The notes: generated by a model from the sequence alone, not told the origin. Counted from the stretch's first letter, positions 53,238 through 62,381 are shown. The stretch is DNA of 64,000 bases from Paracoccus sp. SCSIO 75233 (GCF_027912675.1 NZ_CP115757.1:868001-932000); one strand, 5' to 3'. Numbers and translations are program-made.

Positions 53238-54437
53238 ATGTCAGACAGGACGACGCGGCCCGGCGCGAAAGCCCGGTTCTGGAGAGATGCGGGCTGGTGG
53301 GCGGTCACCGCGGCCTTCATGCTGAACGGTTTGCTGTTCGGGGCATGGGCCGCGCGGGTGCCGGTGTTCAAGGAGGGCTTTGCGCTTGATCCCGCCACGC
53401 TCGGGCTGTTGCTGCTGGCGCTGGCGGGTGGCGCTATTGTGGCGTTTCCGTTTTCCGGCGCGCTGACGGAACGCTGGGGGCCGGAGCGGGTCACCATCGG
53501 CTGCGCGATGATTTATTGCCCGGCGCTGGTCGGGCTGTCGCTTGCGCCGACGCCGCTGCTCTTCGGTGCTGCGCTGTTCGTTTTCGGGGCCATGCATGGG
53601 GCGATGGATGTGGCGATGAATGGCTGGGCGGCGCGGGTGGAGCGGCGGCTGGAACAATCCGTCATGTCGATCTTTCACGCCATGTTCAGCCTCGGCGCCG
53701 GCTTGGGTGCGGCGAGCGGGTTTGTCGCGGTTCAAATGGGGCTCGCCCCGTTTCCGCATTTCCTGTTCGTCGCGCTGATCGGCGGGGTATCCGCGCTGCT
53801 CCTGATGATCCCGCAGCGCGGCGAGATGCCCGCGCGGCGCGCGGCAGAGGACGGGACACGCAATATCTTCATCCTGCCGAAGGGGCGGCTTCTGCTGGTC
53901 GGGCTGATCGCATTTGCCTCTTCGATGGGAGAGGGGGCGATGGCGGATTGGAGTGCGGTGTTTTTGGAAGCCTTCACCACGGCGACCGAGGCGCAGGCAG
54001 CACTTGGCTATGCCGTGTTCAGCGTGACGATGGTGCTGACTCGGCTGGCCGGGGGCGCGGTCGTGCAGCGCTTCGGGCCGGTCGGCGCGACAAGGGCAAG
54101 CGGGATCATCGCCTGTATCGGGCTGGTGATCGTGATGCTGACCGGCAATCTGTGGGTGGCGCTGGCCGGGTTTGCGCTGGTCGGGATCGGCTATGCGGTG
54201 CTGATGCCGCTGGTGTTTTCCCGCGCCGCGAACGATCCCGAGATTGCGCCCGGTCCGGCGCTGGCGAGTGTTGCGACCGTGGGATATGGCGGCTTGCTGC
54301 TGGGGCCGCCTGTGGTCGGCTTCGTGGCCCAGCTTGCCGGGTTGCGGGCGTCCTTCGGGTTGCTGGCGCTGCTGGTATTGGGGGCGGTGCTGATGGCGCC
54401 GCTTTTGCGGGTGGCACCGGCGCATTCGGGGAAGTAA
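53238..54437 (+). CDS. MFS transporter (YbjJ-like)
   Basis: 399 residues with 12 predicted membrane segments. It has LLFGAWAARVPVFKEGFALDPATLGLLLLA near the N-terminus and GALTERWGPERVTIGCAM as the loop 2-3 motif, then AMHGAMDVAMNGWAARVERR, a stretch typical of the YbjJ/fucose-permease-like branch. The substrate is unknown. AAGGGGAGC precedes the ATG by 5 bases. The repeat array just upstream suggests regulated expression, perhaps by the adjacent LacI protein or by a factor shared with pcs. Confidence 0.9.
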   Translation: MSDRTTRPGAKARFWRDAGWWAVTAAFMLNGLLFGAWAARVPVFKEGFALDPATLGLLLLALAGGAIVAFPFSGALTERWGPERVTIGCAMIYCPALVGLSLAPTPLLFGAALFVFGAMHGAMDVAMNGWAARVERRLEQSVMSIFHAMFSLGAGLGAASGFVAVQMGLAPFPHFLFVALIGGVSALLLMIPQRGEMPARRAAEDGTRNIFILPKGRLLLVGLIAFASSMGEGAMADWSAVFLEAFTTATEAQAALGYAVFSVTMVLTRLAGGAVVQRFGPVGATRASGIIACIGLVIVMLTGNLWVALAGFALVGIGYAVLMPLVFSRAANDPEIAPGPALASVATVGYGGLLLGPPVVGFVAQLAGLRASFGLLALLVLGAVLMAPLLRVAPAHSGK

Positions 54438-54520
54438 CGTCGCGGCGAACTCTCCCAACCGTGACCGGGTGCGACATCGGAGGCGTTGCCGGGGCGCTGT
54501 GCCGACGCTACATAACGCCC

Positions 54521-54859
54521 ATGACCTTGATCCTGCGCCTGATCCTTGTTGTGACGCTGATGCTGGCCCCGGCTCATCTGATGAGTGCCGGGGAAACCGG
54601 CATGGCGGGCATGGATGGCGGCGCTGAGGCGACGGCTGTCCCGGATGACATGATCGCCGGGCTGACGGAGGTTGCACAGGATTGCTGCGAGGCGGCGTCG
54701 CATCAAAGCGTGTCCTGTCATTTGCTGACCGGGCTGAGCCTTGATAACACGGCATCGTTGCGGATCGCCGCCAAGGGCGCGGCGCGGCTTCGGTTCTCGG
54801 AAGAAAATCTGGCGGGACGCAACCCGGATTTTCCGCAGAAACCGCCCATAACGATCTGA
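54521..54859 (+). CDS. Small secreted Met/Cys/His-containing protein, possible copper protein
   Basis: 112 residues. Signal peptide MTLILRLILVVTLMLAPAHL with a Met-rich stretch after it (MSAGETGMAGMDGG), then a conserved-looking DCCEAASHQSVSCHLLTG and a basic C-terminus. Met runs plus paired Cys/His and the adjacent DUF411 gene suggest periplasmic copper handling; this is inference. No clear ribosome site precedes ATG 54521. The reading frame continues upstream only as the shadow of the MFS gene. Confidence 0.6.
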   Translation: MTLILRLILVVTLMLAPAHLMSAGETGMAGMDGGAEATAVPDDMIAGLTEVAQDCCEAASHQSVSCHLLTGLSLDNTASLRIAAKGAARLRFSEENLAGRNPDFPQKPPITI

Positions 54860-54930
54860 TTTTGAAATCATAAAAATATGATCTGCGCCCGGTGTGGCGC
54901 ATGTGAAGTCAAATCTATGGGAAAAATGAC

Positions 54931-55383
54931 ATGACAAAGAAAACTGTTGGAATCGCGGCTGTTCTGGTCGTTCTGGCGATGCCTGTGTTCGGTGCCGAGG
55001 ATGAGGCGACCGAGATGGTGGTGCATAAAGACCCGTATTGCGGCTGCTGCACCGCATGGGCCGATCTGGCGGAGGAGGCCGGTTACGCGGTCGAGACCGT
55101 CGTGGAAAACGACATGGTCTCGATCAAGGACGGGCTGGACGTGCCGGAGGAGTTCTGGTCCTGCCACACGGTCGAGATCGACGGCTATGTGATCGAAGGT
55201 CATGTGCCGTTCGACGCCGTGGCGCGCCTGCTGGAAGAGCGCCCGGAGATCACCGGGATCGCGGTTCCGGGCATGCCTGCCGGATCGCCGGGGATGGGGG
55301 ATGACCCTGCCGCGCGCTATGACGTGGTCGCCTTTGGCGGCGATGCGGGCCGGGGCGCGCTTTATCAGCGGGTCGGCAAGTAA
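54931..55383 (+). CDS. DUF411 metal-binding protein
   Basis: 150 residues. Signal peptide (cleavage after about VFGA), then the DUF411 hallmarks: HKDPYCGCCTAWADLAEEAGY (residues ~31-50), the SCHTVEIDGYVIEGHVP motif and AVPGMPAGSPGM. DUF411 proteins are periplasmic thioredoxin-like metal-binding proteins commonly found in copper-resistance clusters. It follows the small Met/Cys protein by 71 bp in the same direction, with GGGAAAAA before the ATG. No CopA/CopB/CueO gene is present in the window. Confidence 0.92.
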   Translation: MTKKTVGIAAVLVVLAMPVFGAEDEATEMVVHKDPYCGCCTAWADLAEEAGYAVETVVENDMVSIKDGLDVPEEFWSCHTVEIDGYVIEGHVPFDAVARLLEERPEITGIAVPGMPAGSPGMGDDPAARYDVVAFGGDAGRGALYQRVGK

Positions 55384-55434
55384 TCGGGCGGCGGCGGGGT
55401 CTGTTGCCCCGCCGCTGCTTGCCGTTTCTGACGG

Positions 55435-56295
55435 TCAGATTGCGGTTTTGCGCATCTCATCGAGATAGATTTCGCGCAGCCGGGCGGCGATTTTGCCCGG
55501 TGCGCCATTGCCGATCTGTTTGCCGTCGATGGCGACGACCGGCATCACGAAGGCGGAGGCGGAGGTGACGAAAGCCTCGTCCGCCTCGCTTGCTTCTTCG
55601 GGGGTGAAGCCGCGTTCCTCCACCTGCATCTGGGCCTCGCGGGCGAGGCGCAGCACGGCGGCACGGGTGATGCCGTGCAGGATGTCGCGGCTGAGTTCGC
55701 GGGTGATGATGGTGTTGCCCTTGACGATATAGGCGTTGTTGGAGGTGCCTTCGGTGATCTTGCCGTCCTCCACCAGCCAAGCGTCGTCAGCGCCTTTTGC
55801 CTTGGCCGCCATCTTCGCCATCGAGGGGTAGAGGAGCTGGGTCGTCTTGATGTCGCGGCGGCCCCAGCGTTCGTCGGGCTCGGTCACGACCTTCCAGCCT
55901 TTTGCCGCAGCAGGGCTGTCGGCAAGTCCGGGTTTCGATTGGGTGAAGGCAACGACGGTCTGCGGGGTGTCGGCGGGCGGGTAGGCGAAATCGCGGTCGC
56001 CGGGATTGCCGCGCGTGACCTGAAGATAGATCATGCCGTCGGTGATCTCGTTCCGGGTGACGAGCTCGCGGAACATCGCCAGATAGTCGTCATCGGGAAG
56101 CGGATTGCCGATCTCCAGCGCGTCGAGGGAGCGTTTGAGCCGCGCCTGATGGCCGGCGAAATCGATCAGCTTGCCGCCGAGCACGCTGACAACTTCGTAG
56201 ACGGCATCGGCCATGACGAAGCCACGGTCGAAGATCGAAATCCTGGCGTCCTGTTCGGGAAGATAGTCGCCGTTGAGATAGACGATGCGGGACAT
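55435..56295 (-). CDS. dat: D-amino acid aminotransferase (class IV)
   Basis: 286 residues. PLP fold type IV: YLNGDYLPEQDARISIFDRGFVMADAVYEVV at the N-terminus, the PLP lysine in RRDIKTTQLLYPSMAK, and EGTSNNAYIVKGNTIITRELSRDILHGITR near the C-terminus. The family converts D-alanine and 2-oxoglutarate to pyruvate and D-glutamate; branched-chain aminotransferase or aminodeoxychorismate lyase are less likely alternatives. AAGGAG precedes ATG 56295. The gene converges on the DUF411 gene. Confidence 0.9.
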   Translation of the reverse strand: MSRIVYLNGDYLPEQDARISIFDRGFVMADAVYEVVSVLGGKLIDFAGHQARLKRSLDALEIGNPLPDDDYLAMFRELVTRNEITDGMIYLQVTRGNPGDRDFAYPPADTPQTVVAFTQSKPGLADSPAAAKGWKVVTEPDERWGRRDIKTTQLLYPSMAKMAAKAKGADDAWLVEDGKITEGTSNNAYIVKGNTIITRELSRDILHGITRAAVLRLAREAQMQVEERGFTPEEASEADEAFVTSASAFVMPVVAIDGKQIGNGAPGKIAARLREIYLDEMRKTAI

Positions 56296-56404
56296 GGCGG
56301 GCTCCTTCTCTGACCTGGGGCCTGTCATGCGCTGCTGCCCGGCCTCCGTCAAGCGGCGAGATTTTGACAGATAGTTGACAGCTTGCCCTTGGATCATGCA
56401 GAAG

Positions 56405-56530
56405 TGATCCATTGTCGGGCGACAAAATGTCCGGCCACGAAAAACGCAGGGTGTTCAGGCGGGGAGGCCCGACACCCGAATGCGGGAGGAGACAGACCCT
56501 TCGCTTTACGGCGGAGGGTCTGTTTCGTTT
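56405..56530 (+). ncRNA. Putative small RNA with intrinsic terminator
   Basis: On the plus strand, TTGACA at 56375-56380 could be a -35, placing a start near 56405-56415. The transcript would contain GGGTGT...ACACCC with inner CGGG/CCCG (about 56451-56478), an unpaired purine stretch TGCGGGAGGAG, and a terminator hairpin ACAGACCCT...AGGGTCTGT followed by TTCGTTTT. No plus-strand gene lies directly upstream (dat is convergent to the left), so the terminator needs a local transcript. The -10 element is weak. Candidate only; family not recognised. Confidence 0.5.
56492..56530 (+). terminator. Intrinsic terminator ending the putative sRNA
   Basis: ACAGACCCT (56492-56500), a 14-base loop, AGGGTCTGT (56515-56523), then TTCGTTTT. 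The stem is perfect over 9 bp, and the T-tail is only on the plus strand. Confidence 0.8.
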
Positions 56531-56639
56531 TGGCGGACGCGGCCTGCGGGCAGGGCCGGGCCGGTCGGGTGGCGCGGATTTGCGCGCTGTCCGCAGGGGT
56601 CGCCCCCGCACCGGGCGGGGACGGCTGAGGGTAGAAAAG

Positions 56640-58205
56640 TTACGCCATTTCAGGGTCTAGCGTGATCGACCACAGCTCCGAATCCGCGACATCCATGAGG
56701 CGAACGGTCATTTGTTCGCTCTCGCCGTCAATGTCGACGATGCCGAAAAACTGCAAACCGGCGGAGGGCGGCAGGTTGACCTGACCCTCCTCAGGGGCCT
56801 TCACGAACTCCACTTTCGGGCCGAAAGTCATGTCCATCGCGTTCGGGCCGAAGGTGCCGGCGTGCAACGGGCCGGAGACAAATTCCCAGAACGGATTGAA
56901 TTCCTGGAACTGGGCGCGGTCCGGGCTGTAGTGATTCGCGGCAGTGTAGTGGACATCTGCGGTCAGCCAGACCGTGTTGCGGATGCTTTCGTCGCGGATG
57001 AAGCGCAGCAAATCGGCGAATTCCAGCTCACGGCCTTTGGCGGGACCATCCTCGCCATTGGCGACGGCTTCGACGCCCGAGGCATCGGCAAAATTGTCCC
57101 AGACGACGATGCTGATCGGCATGTCGCAGGCGATGACTTTCCACGTCGCGGTGGAGGTCTTCAGCGCATCCTTCAGCCAGGCGACCTGACGCTGGCCCAG
57201 CACGATGGCTTCCGGCGTGATCTCTTCCTGCATGCCGTCATTATTGGCCGGGCGGTAGCTGCGCAGGTCGAGGAAGAAGATGTCGAGCGAGGGGCCGTAG
57301 GACATCTTGCGGAAGACGCGGCCCGGTTCCGCCGGGGTGTAGGAGATCGGGTTCATCTCGTGGAAGGCGCGGCCGCCGCGGGCCGAGAGCAGGGCGATGG
57401 ATTTTTCCGTATAGCGGTCGTCGCCCGACAGATCCTTGCCCGGGGACCAGTTATTGGTGACCTCGTGGTCGTCCCACTGGTAGTAGATTGGGGTCATGGC
57501 GTTGAAGGCGCGGACATGTTCGTCCAGCATGTTGTATTTGTAGCGCCCGCGATATTCGTCGAGGGTTTCGGCAACCTTGCGGACCTCGTCGGTCAGGACG
57601 GTGTTCTTCCATACGCCGCCGTCATATTCCTGTTCCTCAGTCATCGGGCCGTCGGCATAGATGGTGTCGCCGGAATGGATCATAAAGTCGGGCTCGTGCT
57701 GCGACATGGTGGCGTAGGTACGCATGCCGTTTTCGTCGATGCCCCAGCCCTGACCGGCGGTGTCGCCCGACCAGACGAAGCGGATATTGCGCTTTTCGGT
57801 CGGCGCGGTGCGGAACTGGCCGATGACGGGTTCGGAGACATTGTTGATGTCGGACAGATCGGCGGCGGTGAAGCGGTAGAAGATCCGCTGATCGGCGGGC
57901 AGGTCGGTCAGCATGGCTTTGACCGCCATGTCCGAATCGGGCAGCGCGTCCATCGCGGCGACGCGGGTGGCGTTGTCGAAGCTTTCGGTGGTGGCCATTT
58001 CCAGCACCACGCGAGAGGGGCGGTCGGGCCGGGTCCAGACGACGCCGCTGGAGGCGGTCGGATCGCCGGATTGCACGCCATGACCGAAGACCGGGCGGTT
58101 TTGCGCCCGCGAGATGGCGGGCATGGCGAGCGATGCGGCGAAGGCGGCGCCGGTGCCGAGAACGGCGCGGCGCGACAGGCGGGGCAGGATGAGGCGGGAC
58201 GACAT
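56640..58205 (-). CDS. phoD: PhoD-type alkaline phosphatase / phosphodiesterase
   Basis: 521 residues. A Tat signal (SRRAVLGTGAAFAASLAM) indicates folded export. An N-terminal PhoD_N domain (FGHGVQSGDPTASSGVVWTR) precedes the metallophosphatase domain: FVWSGDTAGQGWG, FMIHSGDTIYADG, YQWDDHEVTNNW and the later WLTADVHYTAANHY supply metal ligands. It releases phosphate from phosphoesters in the periplasm or outside. AAGGAGCC precedes ATG 58205. No convincing Pho box was found in the 230-bp divergent region shared with lolA. Confidence 0.92.
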   Translation of the reverse strand: MSSRLILPRLSRRAVLGTGAAFAASLAMPAISRAQNRPVFGHGVQSGDPTASSGVVWTRPDRPSRVVLEMATTESFDNATRVAAMDALPDSDMAVKAMLTDLPADQRIFYRFTAADLSDINNVSEPVIGQFRTAPTEKRNIRFVWSGDTAGQGWGIDENGMRTYATMSQHEPDFMIHSGDTIYADGPMTEEQEYDGGVWKNTVLTDEVRKVAETLDEYRGRYKYNMLDEHVRAFNAMTPIYYQWDDHEVTNNWSPGKDLSGDDRYTEKSIALLSARGGRAFHEMNPISYTPAEPGRVFRKMSYGPSLDIFFLDLRSYRPANNDGMQEEITPEAIVLGQRQVAWLKDALKTSTATWKVIACDMPISIVVWDNFADASGVEAVANGEDGPAKGRELEFADLLRFIRDESIRNTVWLTADVHYTAANHYSPDRAQFQEFNPFWEFVSGPLHAGTFGPNAMDMTFGPKVEFVKAPEEGQVNLPPSAGLQFFGIVDIDGESEQMTVRLMDVADSELWSITLDPEMA

Positions 58206-58435
58206 AGCTGGCTCCTTGCTGACTAACTGCCCGAAAACAAAGGCGGGCATGGGCAAGGATAGGTCGCGAATGTGGCGCTTCGGTAACGGCGGGCGGGGTC
58301 TTGCCGGCATTCGGTGCCGTTCACAACCCATTCCCGAAACCGTGTCGGAACGTTCAACCAGCCGTGTGCGTTCGGCTTGCGAAAATCGCCAACAGGTGAT
58401 GTGCATGTCATTGGAAAGATGGTCATAAAGGACGC

Positions 58436-59035
58436 ATGAAAAAACTCGCACTCGCACTCGCGCCCGTCATCGCACTTCTGGTCTCCGCCCCGGCGGCTCT
58501 GGCCGAGAAGATACCGCTCAACAATATCTCGAACTACCTGAACGGCCTCAGCACGCTGCAATCGGAATTCACGCAGGTGAACCCGGATGGCACGATTTCG
58601 GCCGGGACGGTTTACATCCAGCGACCGGGCCGGGTCCGGTTCGAGTACAAGAATTCCAACCAGCTCATGCTGGCCTCCGGCGGGCAGGTAGCCGTGTTTG
58701 ACGCCAAGTCGAATCAGGGGCCGCAGATCTATCCGCTGTCGAAAACCCCGCTGTCGATCATTCTGGCGGCGAATGTGAACCTTGCGCAGGCGGGGATGGT
58801 GACCGGGCATAGCGAGGTGAAAAATACCACGGTCGTGACCGCGCAGGACCCGGCGCATCCGGAATACGGCAATATCCAGATGGTCTTCACCTCCCCGACG
58901 GAGTTGCGGCAATGGGTCGTGACCGACGATGCGGGCAAGAAAACCACGGTTATTCTGGGCGAGATGAAAAAGGGCGTGCGCTTCAGCTCCTCGACCTTCG
59001 TGGTGGAGAACGAGATCGCCCGTCGCGGGAACTGA
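58436..59035 (+). CDS. lolA: Outer-membrane lipoprotein carrier protein LolA
   Basis: 199 residues. Signal peptide (cleavage after APAALA), then the LolA beta fold: ISNYLNGLSTLQSEFTQVNPDGTISAGTVYIQRPGRVRFEY and ASGGQVAVFDAKSNQGPQIYPLSKTPLSIIL are characteristic. LolA ferries lipoproteins from LolCDE to the outer membrane. AAAGGACGC precedes the ATG. The window encodes several lipoproteins (YkuD, YjbF, MltB-type, two META, COG3650) that would be its clients. A terminator follows 32 bp after the stop. Confidence 0.93.
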   Translation: MKKLALALAPVIALLVSAPAALAEKIPLNNISNYLNGLSTLQSEFTQVNPDGTISAGTVYIQRPGRVRFEYKNSNQLMLASGGQVAVFDAKSNQGPQIYPLSKTPLSIILAANVNLAQAGMVTGHSEVKNTTVVTAQDPAHPEYGNIQMVFTSPTELRQWVVTDDAGKKTTVILGEMKKGVRFSSSTFVVENEIARRGN

Positions 59036-59066
59036 TCCGCGCCACGACATGACAGGCTGAGATGCG

Positions 59067-59098
59067 AAAGGGCCTCCGGTTTTTCGGAGGCCCTTTTG
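59067..59098. terminator. Terminator between lolA and ask
   Basis: AAAGGGCCTCCG-GTTTTT-CGGAGGCCCTTT is a perfect 12-bp stem, with TTG after it on the plus strand. It sits between two convergent genes and may serve both. Confidence 0.85.
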
Positions 59099-59118
59099 TC
59101 ATGGCGTTGTCTGCCGAG

Positions 59119-60561
59119 TCAGGCGGCGATCCTGCCGGTTTGCTCGGGTGCGATCAGGGCGCTGTGCAGCGCCGCGATTGCGGCGTCGAGATCGTCGCGG
59201 CTGAGCACGAATTGCGCGTCGACATTTCGGCTGGGCTGCTGTGCCGCCTGCACCTCGATCCCGGCATCGGCAAGCGCCTGAAGCCCCCGCATCAGGATAT
59301 GCTGGCCGTTCAGGTCGCGCCCGATGACGGAGGCGATGGCGGCAGGGCGGGCGGCGACCTGTGCGGCGGGATAGATCTCCGCCAGTTCCGCCTCGATCCG
59401 GCGGGCGCGCTTATGCGAGGTAGCGAGATGGTGGGTGACGGTGTTCGCGTTCGAGGATTTGGAGACGATGAACGCCTTGTGCCGCGCCAGCACCTCAAGG
59501 ATTTTCGCGTCATAGCCCTTCACGCCGACCATGTCCTGTTCAAACAGTTCCAGAACCACCACGGGCAGGCCGGTCACGATCTCTGCGCCGGGGGCATCCG
59601 CCGGGGCCTCGTCGATCAGCGTGCCGGGGTGGTCCGGCTCGAACGCGTTTGTCACCCGCAGCGGGATCTGGTTCTGGCGCAGGGTCTTGGCGGCTTTCGG
59701 GTGGATCGCCTCCATCCCCAGATTGGCAAGCTGGTCGGCCACGTCGTAATTCGTGTGACCGAGCGTGCGCACCGCATCCAGCCCGACCAGCCCCGGATCG
59801 GCGGAGGAGAGGTGGAATTCCTTGTGAATGATCGCCTCCTTCGCGCCGATCAGCGCTGCCAGCCGCGAGAACGTCACCTCGGAATAGCCGCGGTCGAATT
59901 CAGCCATCAGCCCCTCGGTGCATTGCGCATAGCCGGTGACGATAGGCAGCTCGGTGGTCAGGTCGATGCCCTCCATCCCGGCATGCAGGCGTTCGTTCAG
60001 CGTCAGTTCACGTTCGTCCCGCCAGCCGGTCAGATCGACATAGCGCGCGGCGACACCGGCGCGGTTCAGCATCAGCGTGGCGACGAAGGCGGAATGTGCC
60101 TCGCCCAGACCGGACAGCAATTCGCGAAACACCATCATATGTTTCGACAGCCGGAAATGGCCGTAGCTGCACAGGCGCTGCAAATCGAACAGGCAGGAGC
60201 GCGCGCCCTCGATCCGTTCGCGGACGAATTCATCGGCCTGATTGCGGTCGGCGGAATGCGTCAGCAGATCGGCATTCGCCGCGCGCATGGCGTCCGAGAC
60301 GCGGTTGAGCGCGTTCTGCCAGCCTCCCTGATCGTCGGCGGCATTGGCGAAGCTGGCATAGACGCCCGGCTCGCCGGTTTTCTTGTGTTCGAGCAGCAGA
60401 TTGGTGATGCCGCCGAAGGCCGAGACGACGAAGATCCGGTGATACAGATCCTCGCCTTTCCGCCCGCCGATCAGCAGCGTGTCGCGCAGTTCGTTCAGGC
60501 GGCTCATCGAGGTGCCGCCGATTTTCTCGACGGTATGCGCGGGGAAATTCAGATCGGTCAA
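59119..60561 (-). CDS. ask: Ectoine-specific aspartokinase
   Basis: 480 residues. VEKIGGTSMSRLNELRDTLL is the kinase phosphate loop of the Ask_Ect subgroup, which differs from lysine/threonine-type LysC (KFGGTS). HSADRNQADEFVRERI, LNERLHAGMEGIDLTTELPIVTGYAQCTEG and two C-terminal ACT regions follow. It makes aspartyl phosphate, feeding aspartate semialdehyde to EctB. As the last gene of ectABC-ask (74 bp after ectC), it is expected to be osmotically induced with the operon and insensitive to lysine/threonine feedback, as known for this subgroup. Confidence 0.95.
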   Translation of the reverse strand: MTDLNFPAHTVEKIGGTSMSRLNELRDTLLIGGRKGEDLYHRIFVVSAFGGITNLLLEHKKTGEPGVYASFANAADDQGGWQNALNRVSDAMRAANADLLTHSADRNQADEFVRERIEGARSCLFDLQRLCSYGHFRLSKHMMVFRELLSGLGEAHSAFVATLMLNRAGVAARYVDLTGWRDERELTLNERLHAGMEGIDLTTELPIVTGYAQCTEGLMAEFDRGYSEVTFSRLAALIGAKEAIIHKEFHLSSADPGLVGLDAVRTLGHTNYDVADQLANLGMEAIHPKAAKTLRQNQIPLRVTNAFEPDHPGTLIDEAPADAPGAEIVTGLPVVVLELFEQDMVGVKGYDAKILEVLARHKAFIVSKSSNANTVTHHLATSHKRARRIEAELAEIYPAAQVAARPAAIASVIGRDLNGQHILMRGLQALADAGIEVQAAQQPSRNVDAQFVLSRDDLDAAIAALHSALIAPEQTGRIAA

Positions 60562-60634
60562 TCGCTCTCCCGGCCCGCGTTGCCGGGGCCGGGCCTCTGA
60601 TGGTGTTATTGTTATTGCGCGCCGGAGCGCGGGT

Positions 60635-61030
60635 TCAGGCGTCTTCGGTCGCGGGTGCGGCGTAGGAGCCGTCGGCCTGATGCACCTCGGTCCCGGTCAC
60701 GGGCGGGTTGAAGCAGCAGGCCATGACCAGCTCTTCCTCGGCCCGCAGCGTGTGCTTGTCGTGCAGGTTCAGCGCATACATGACGCCGGGGGTGATCTCA
60801 TGCGTCTCGCCCGTGGCCAGATCGGTGATCGAGCCCTTGCCGGACATGCAATAGACGCTTTCGAAATGGTTCTTGTAATGGAACGTGTGTTCCGAACCGG
60901 CTTCCAGCGTGGTGATGTGGAAGGAGAAGCCCATCTTATCATCGGCCAGCAGCATGCGGACCGAGGACCACTGAGCATCCTTCACGTCGCGATCGGTGTT
61001 CTTCAGCTTGTTGAAATCACGAATAATCAT
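60635..61030 (-). CDS. ectC: L-ectoine synthase
   Basis: 131 residues, single cupin fold. EctC cyclises N-gamma-acetyl-diaminobutyrate to ectoine with loss of water. [23 protein letters not shown], then [21 protein letters not shown] carrying the metal and substrate residues (E, Y, H cluster), and [33 protein letters not shown] are the family's hallmark. Length is typical (about 130). It starts 6 bp after the ectB stop. No ectD hydroxylase gene follows. Confidence 0.97.
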   Translation of the reverse strand: MIIRDFNKLKNTDRDVKDAQWSSVRMLLADDKMGFSFHITTLEAGSEHTFHYKNHFESVYCMSGKGSITDLATGETHEITPGVMYALNLHDKHTLRAEEELVMACCFNPPVTGTEVHQADGSYAAPATEDA

Positions 61031-61036
61031 ATCGGT

Positions 61037-62326
61037 TTACTCCGCTGCGATCTGGTTTTTGTTGGTGGCGGCGCGGATCGCGGCCTCCAGAATATCCAGA
61101 CCCTTGGTGAAAATCTCGTCAGGGATGGTCAGGGCGGCGAGCACCTTGACCACCTCGTCATGCGCGCCGGATGTTTCGATGATGAGACCGTTTTCGAAAC
61201 AAATCGCGCAGATCTCGCCGGCCAGATCGCCGCTGCCGACGTCGATGCCGCGCATCATGCCACGGCCTTTCAGCGCAGCACCCGGAATCAGCGTGGCCAT
61301 CGCCTCCAGCCGGTCGCGCAGATGATCGCCCTTGCGCTGCACCTCGGCGGCGAAGGCATCGTCGGCCCAGAACTTCTCTAGCGCGACGCGGGCGGTCACG
61401 AAGGCATGGGTGTTGCCGCGGAAGGTGCCGTTATGCTCCGCCGGTTTCCAGATGTCATGTTCCGGCTTGATGAGCAGTGCCGCGAAGGGCAGGCCCATGC
61501 CGGAGAACGACTTGGCCTGCGTGATCATGTCGGGGTCGAGCCCGTATTCCTCGGTCGAAAAATACGTCCCGGTCCGGCCGATCCCGGCCTGAATATCGTC
61601 GATGATGAACAGCGCGCCATGCTTGCGGGCGATGCGCTGAATGCCTTGCAGCCAGTCGCGGCTGGCGGCGTTCAGCCCGCCTTCGCCCTGCACCGGCTCA
61701 ACGATAAAGGCGGCGGGCGCATCGATGCCGCTTGACGGGTTGTCGAGCGCCCATTCGATATATTCCAGCGTGTCATTCTCGCCCATTGCGTTCTCAAACG
61801 GCATATGGGTCACATCGGCCAGACTGCCGCCGCCCGCGCCCTCGCGCTTGCCGGCATTGCCGGTCAGGGCGAGGCTGCCCATCGTCATGCCGTGGAACGC
61901 ATTGGTGAAGGCGATGATATTGCGCCGCTCCGTCACCTTGCGGGCCAGCTTGATTGCGGCCTCAACCGCATTGGTGCCGGTCGGGCCGGTCATCATGACC
62001 TTGTAGTCCATGCCGCGTGGCTTCAGGATCAGCCGTTCGAAGGTTTCAAGAAATGCGGCCTTCTGGGTGGTGAACATGTCCAGCCCATGCGCGATTCCGT
62101 CCTGGCTGACATGTTCGATCAGCGCGGCTTTCATGTCGGGGTCGTTATGGCCGTAATTCAGCGAAGAACACCCGGCGAGGAAGTCGATATAATCACGCCC
62201 GTCCGCATCCGTCATCACCGATCCGCTCGCGCGGGTAAACACGGTCGGAAAGCTGCGGCAATAGGAACGCGCCTCGGATTCGCGGCGCTCGAAAATAGCG
62301 GTGTCGGCCGTCTTGTCAGTCGGCAT
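61037..62326 (-). CDS. ectB: Diaminobutyrate--2-oxoglutarate transaminase
   Basis: 429 residues. EctB is the class III PLP aminotransferase that converts aspartate semialdehyde to L-2,4-diaminobutyrate with glutamate. It shows YCRSFPTVFTRASGSVMTDADG at the N-terminus, MTGPTGTNAVEAAIKLARK and FIIDDIQAGIGRTG; the Schiff-base lysine is in DMITQAKSFSGMGLP. Length fits the family. The 55 bp after ectA contain the ribosome site (CCGAGG). Confidence 0.97.
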   Translation of the reverse strand: MPTDKTADTAIFERRESEARSYCRSFPTVFTRASGSVMTDADGRDYIDFLAGCSSLNYGHNDPDMKAALIEHVSQDGIAHGLDMFTTQKAAFLETFERLILKPRGMDYKVMMTGPTGTNAVEAAIKLARKVTERRNIIAFTNAFHGMTMGSLALTGNAGKREGAGGGSLADVTHMPFENAMGENDTLEYIEWALDNPSSGIDAPAAFIVEPVQGEGGLNAASRDWLQGIQRIARKHGALFIIDDIQAGIGRTGTYFSTEEYGLDPDMITQAKSFSGMGLPFAALLIKPEHDIWKPAEHNGTFRGNTHAFVTARVALEKFWADDAFAAEVQRKGDHLRDRLEAMATLIPGAALKGRGMMRGIDVGSGDLAGEICAICFENGLIIETSGAHDEVVKVLAALTIPDEIFTKGLDILEAAIRAATNKNQIAAE

Positions 62327-62381
62327 GGAGTTACCTCGGGAGTTTTGAAAAGGGGGAGGAGTAATCGGCGGCGGGGCCGGA

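Larger units (their letters stand above)
56296..56639. other. Intergenic region holding a putative sRNA
   Basis: 344 bp with no protein gene: short frames here have no ribosome site. It contains two TTGACA hexamers (56364-56369 and 56375-56380), a bulged hairpin near 56451-56478 and a strong T-tailed terminator (56492-56530), described under the ncRNA entry. Confidence 0.7.

Noticed and set aside
58206..58435. Pho box controlling phoD
   Set aside because: TGTCAT and GGTCAT near 58406-58426 are 15 bp apart and lie close to lolA; they do not fit the 11-bp CTGTCAT direct-repeat pattern.
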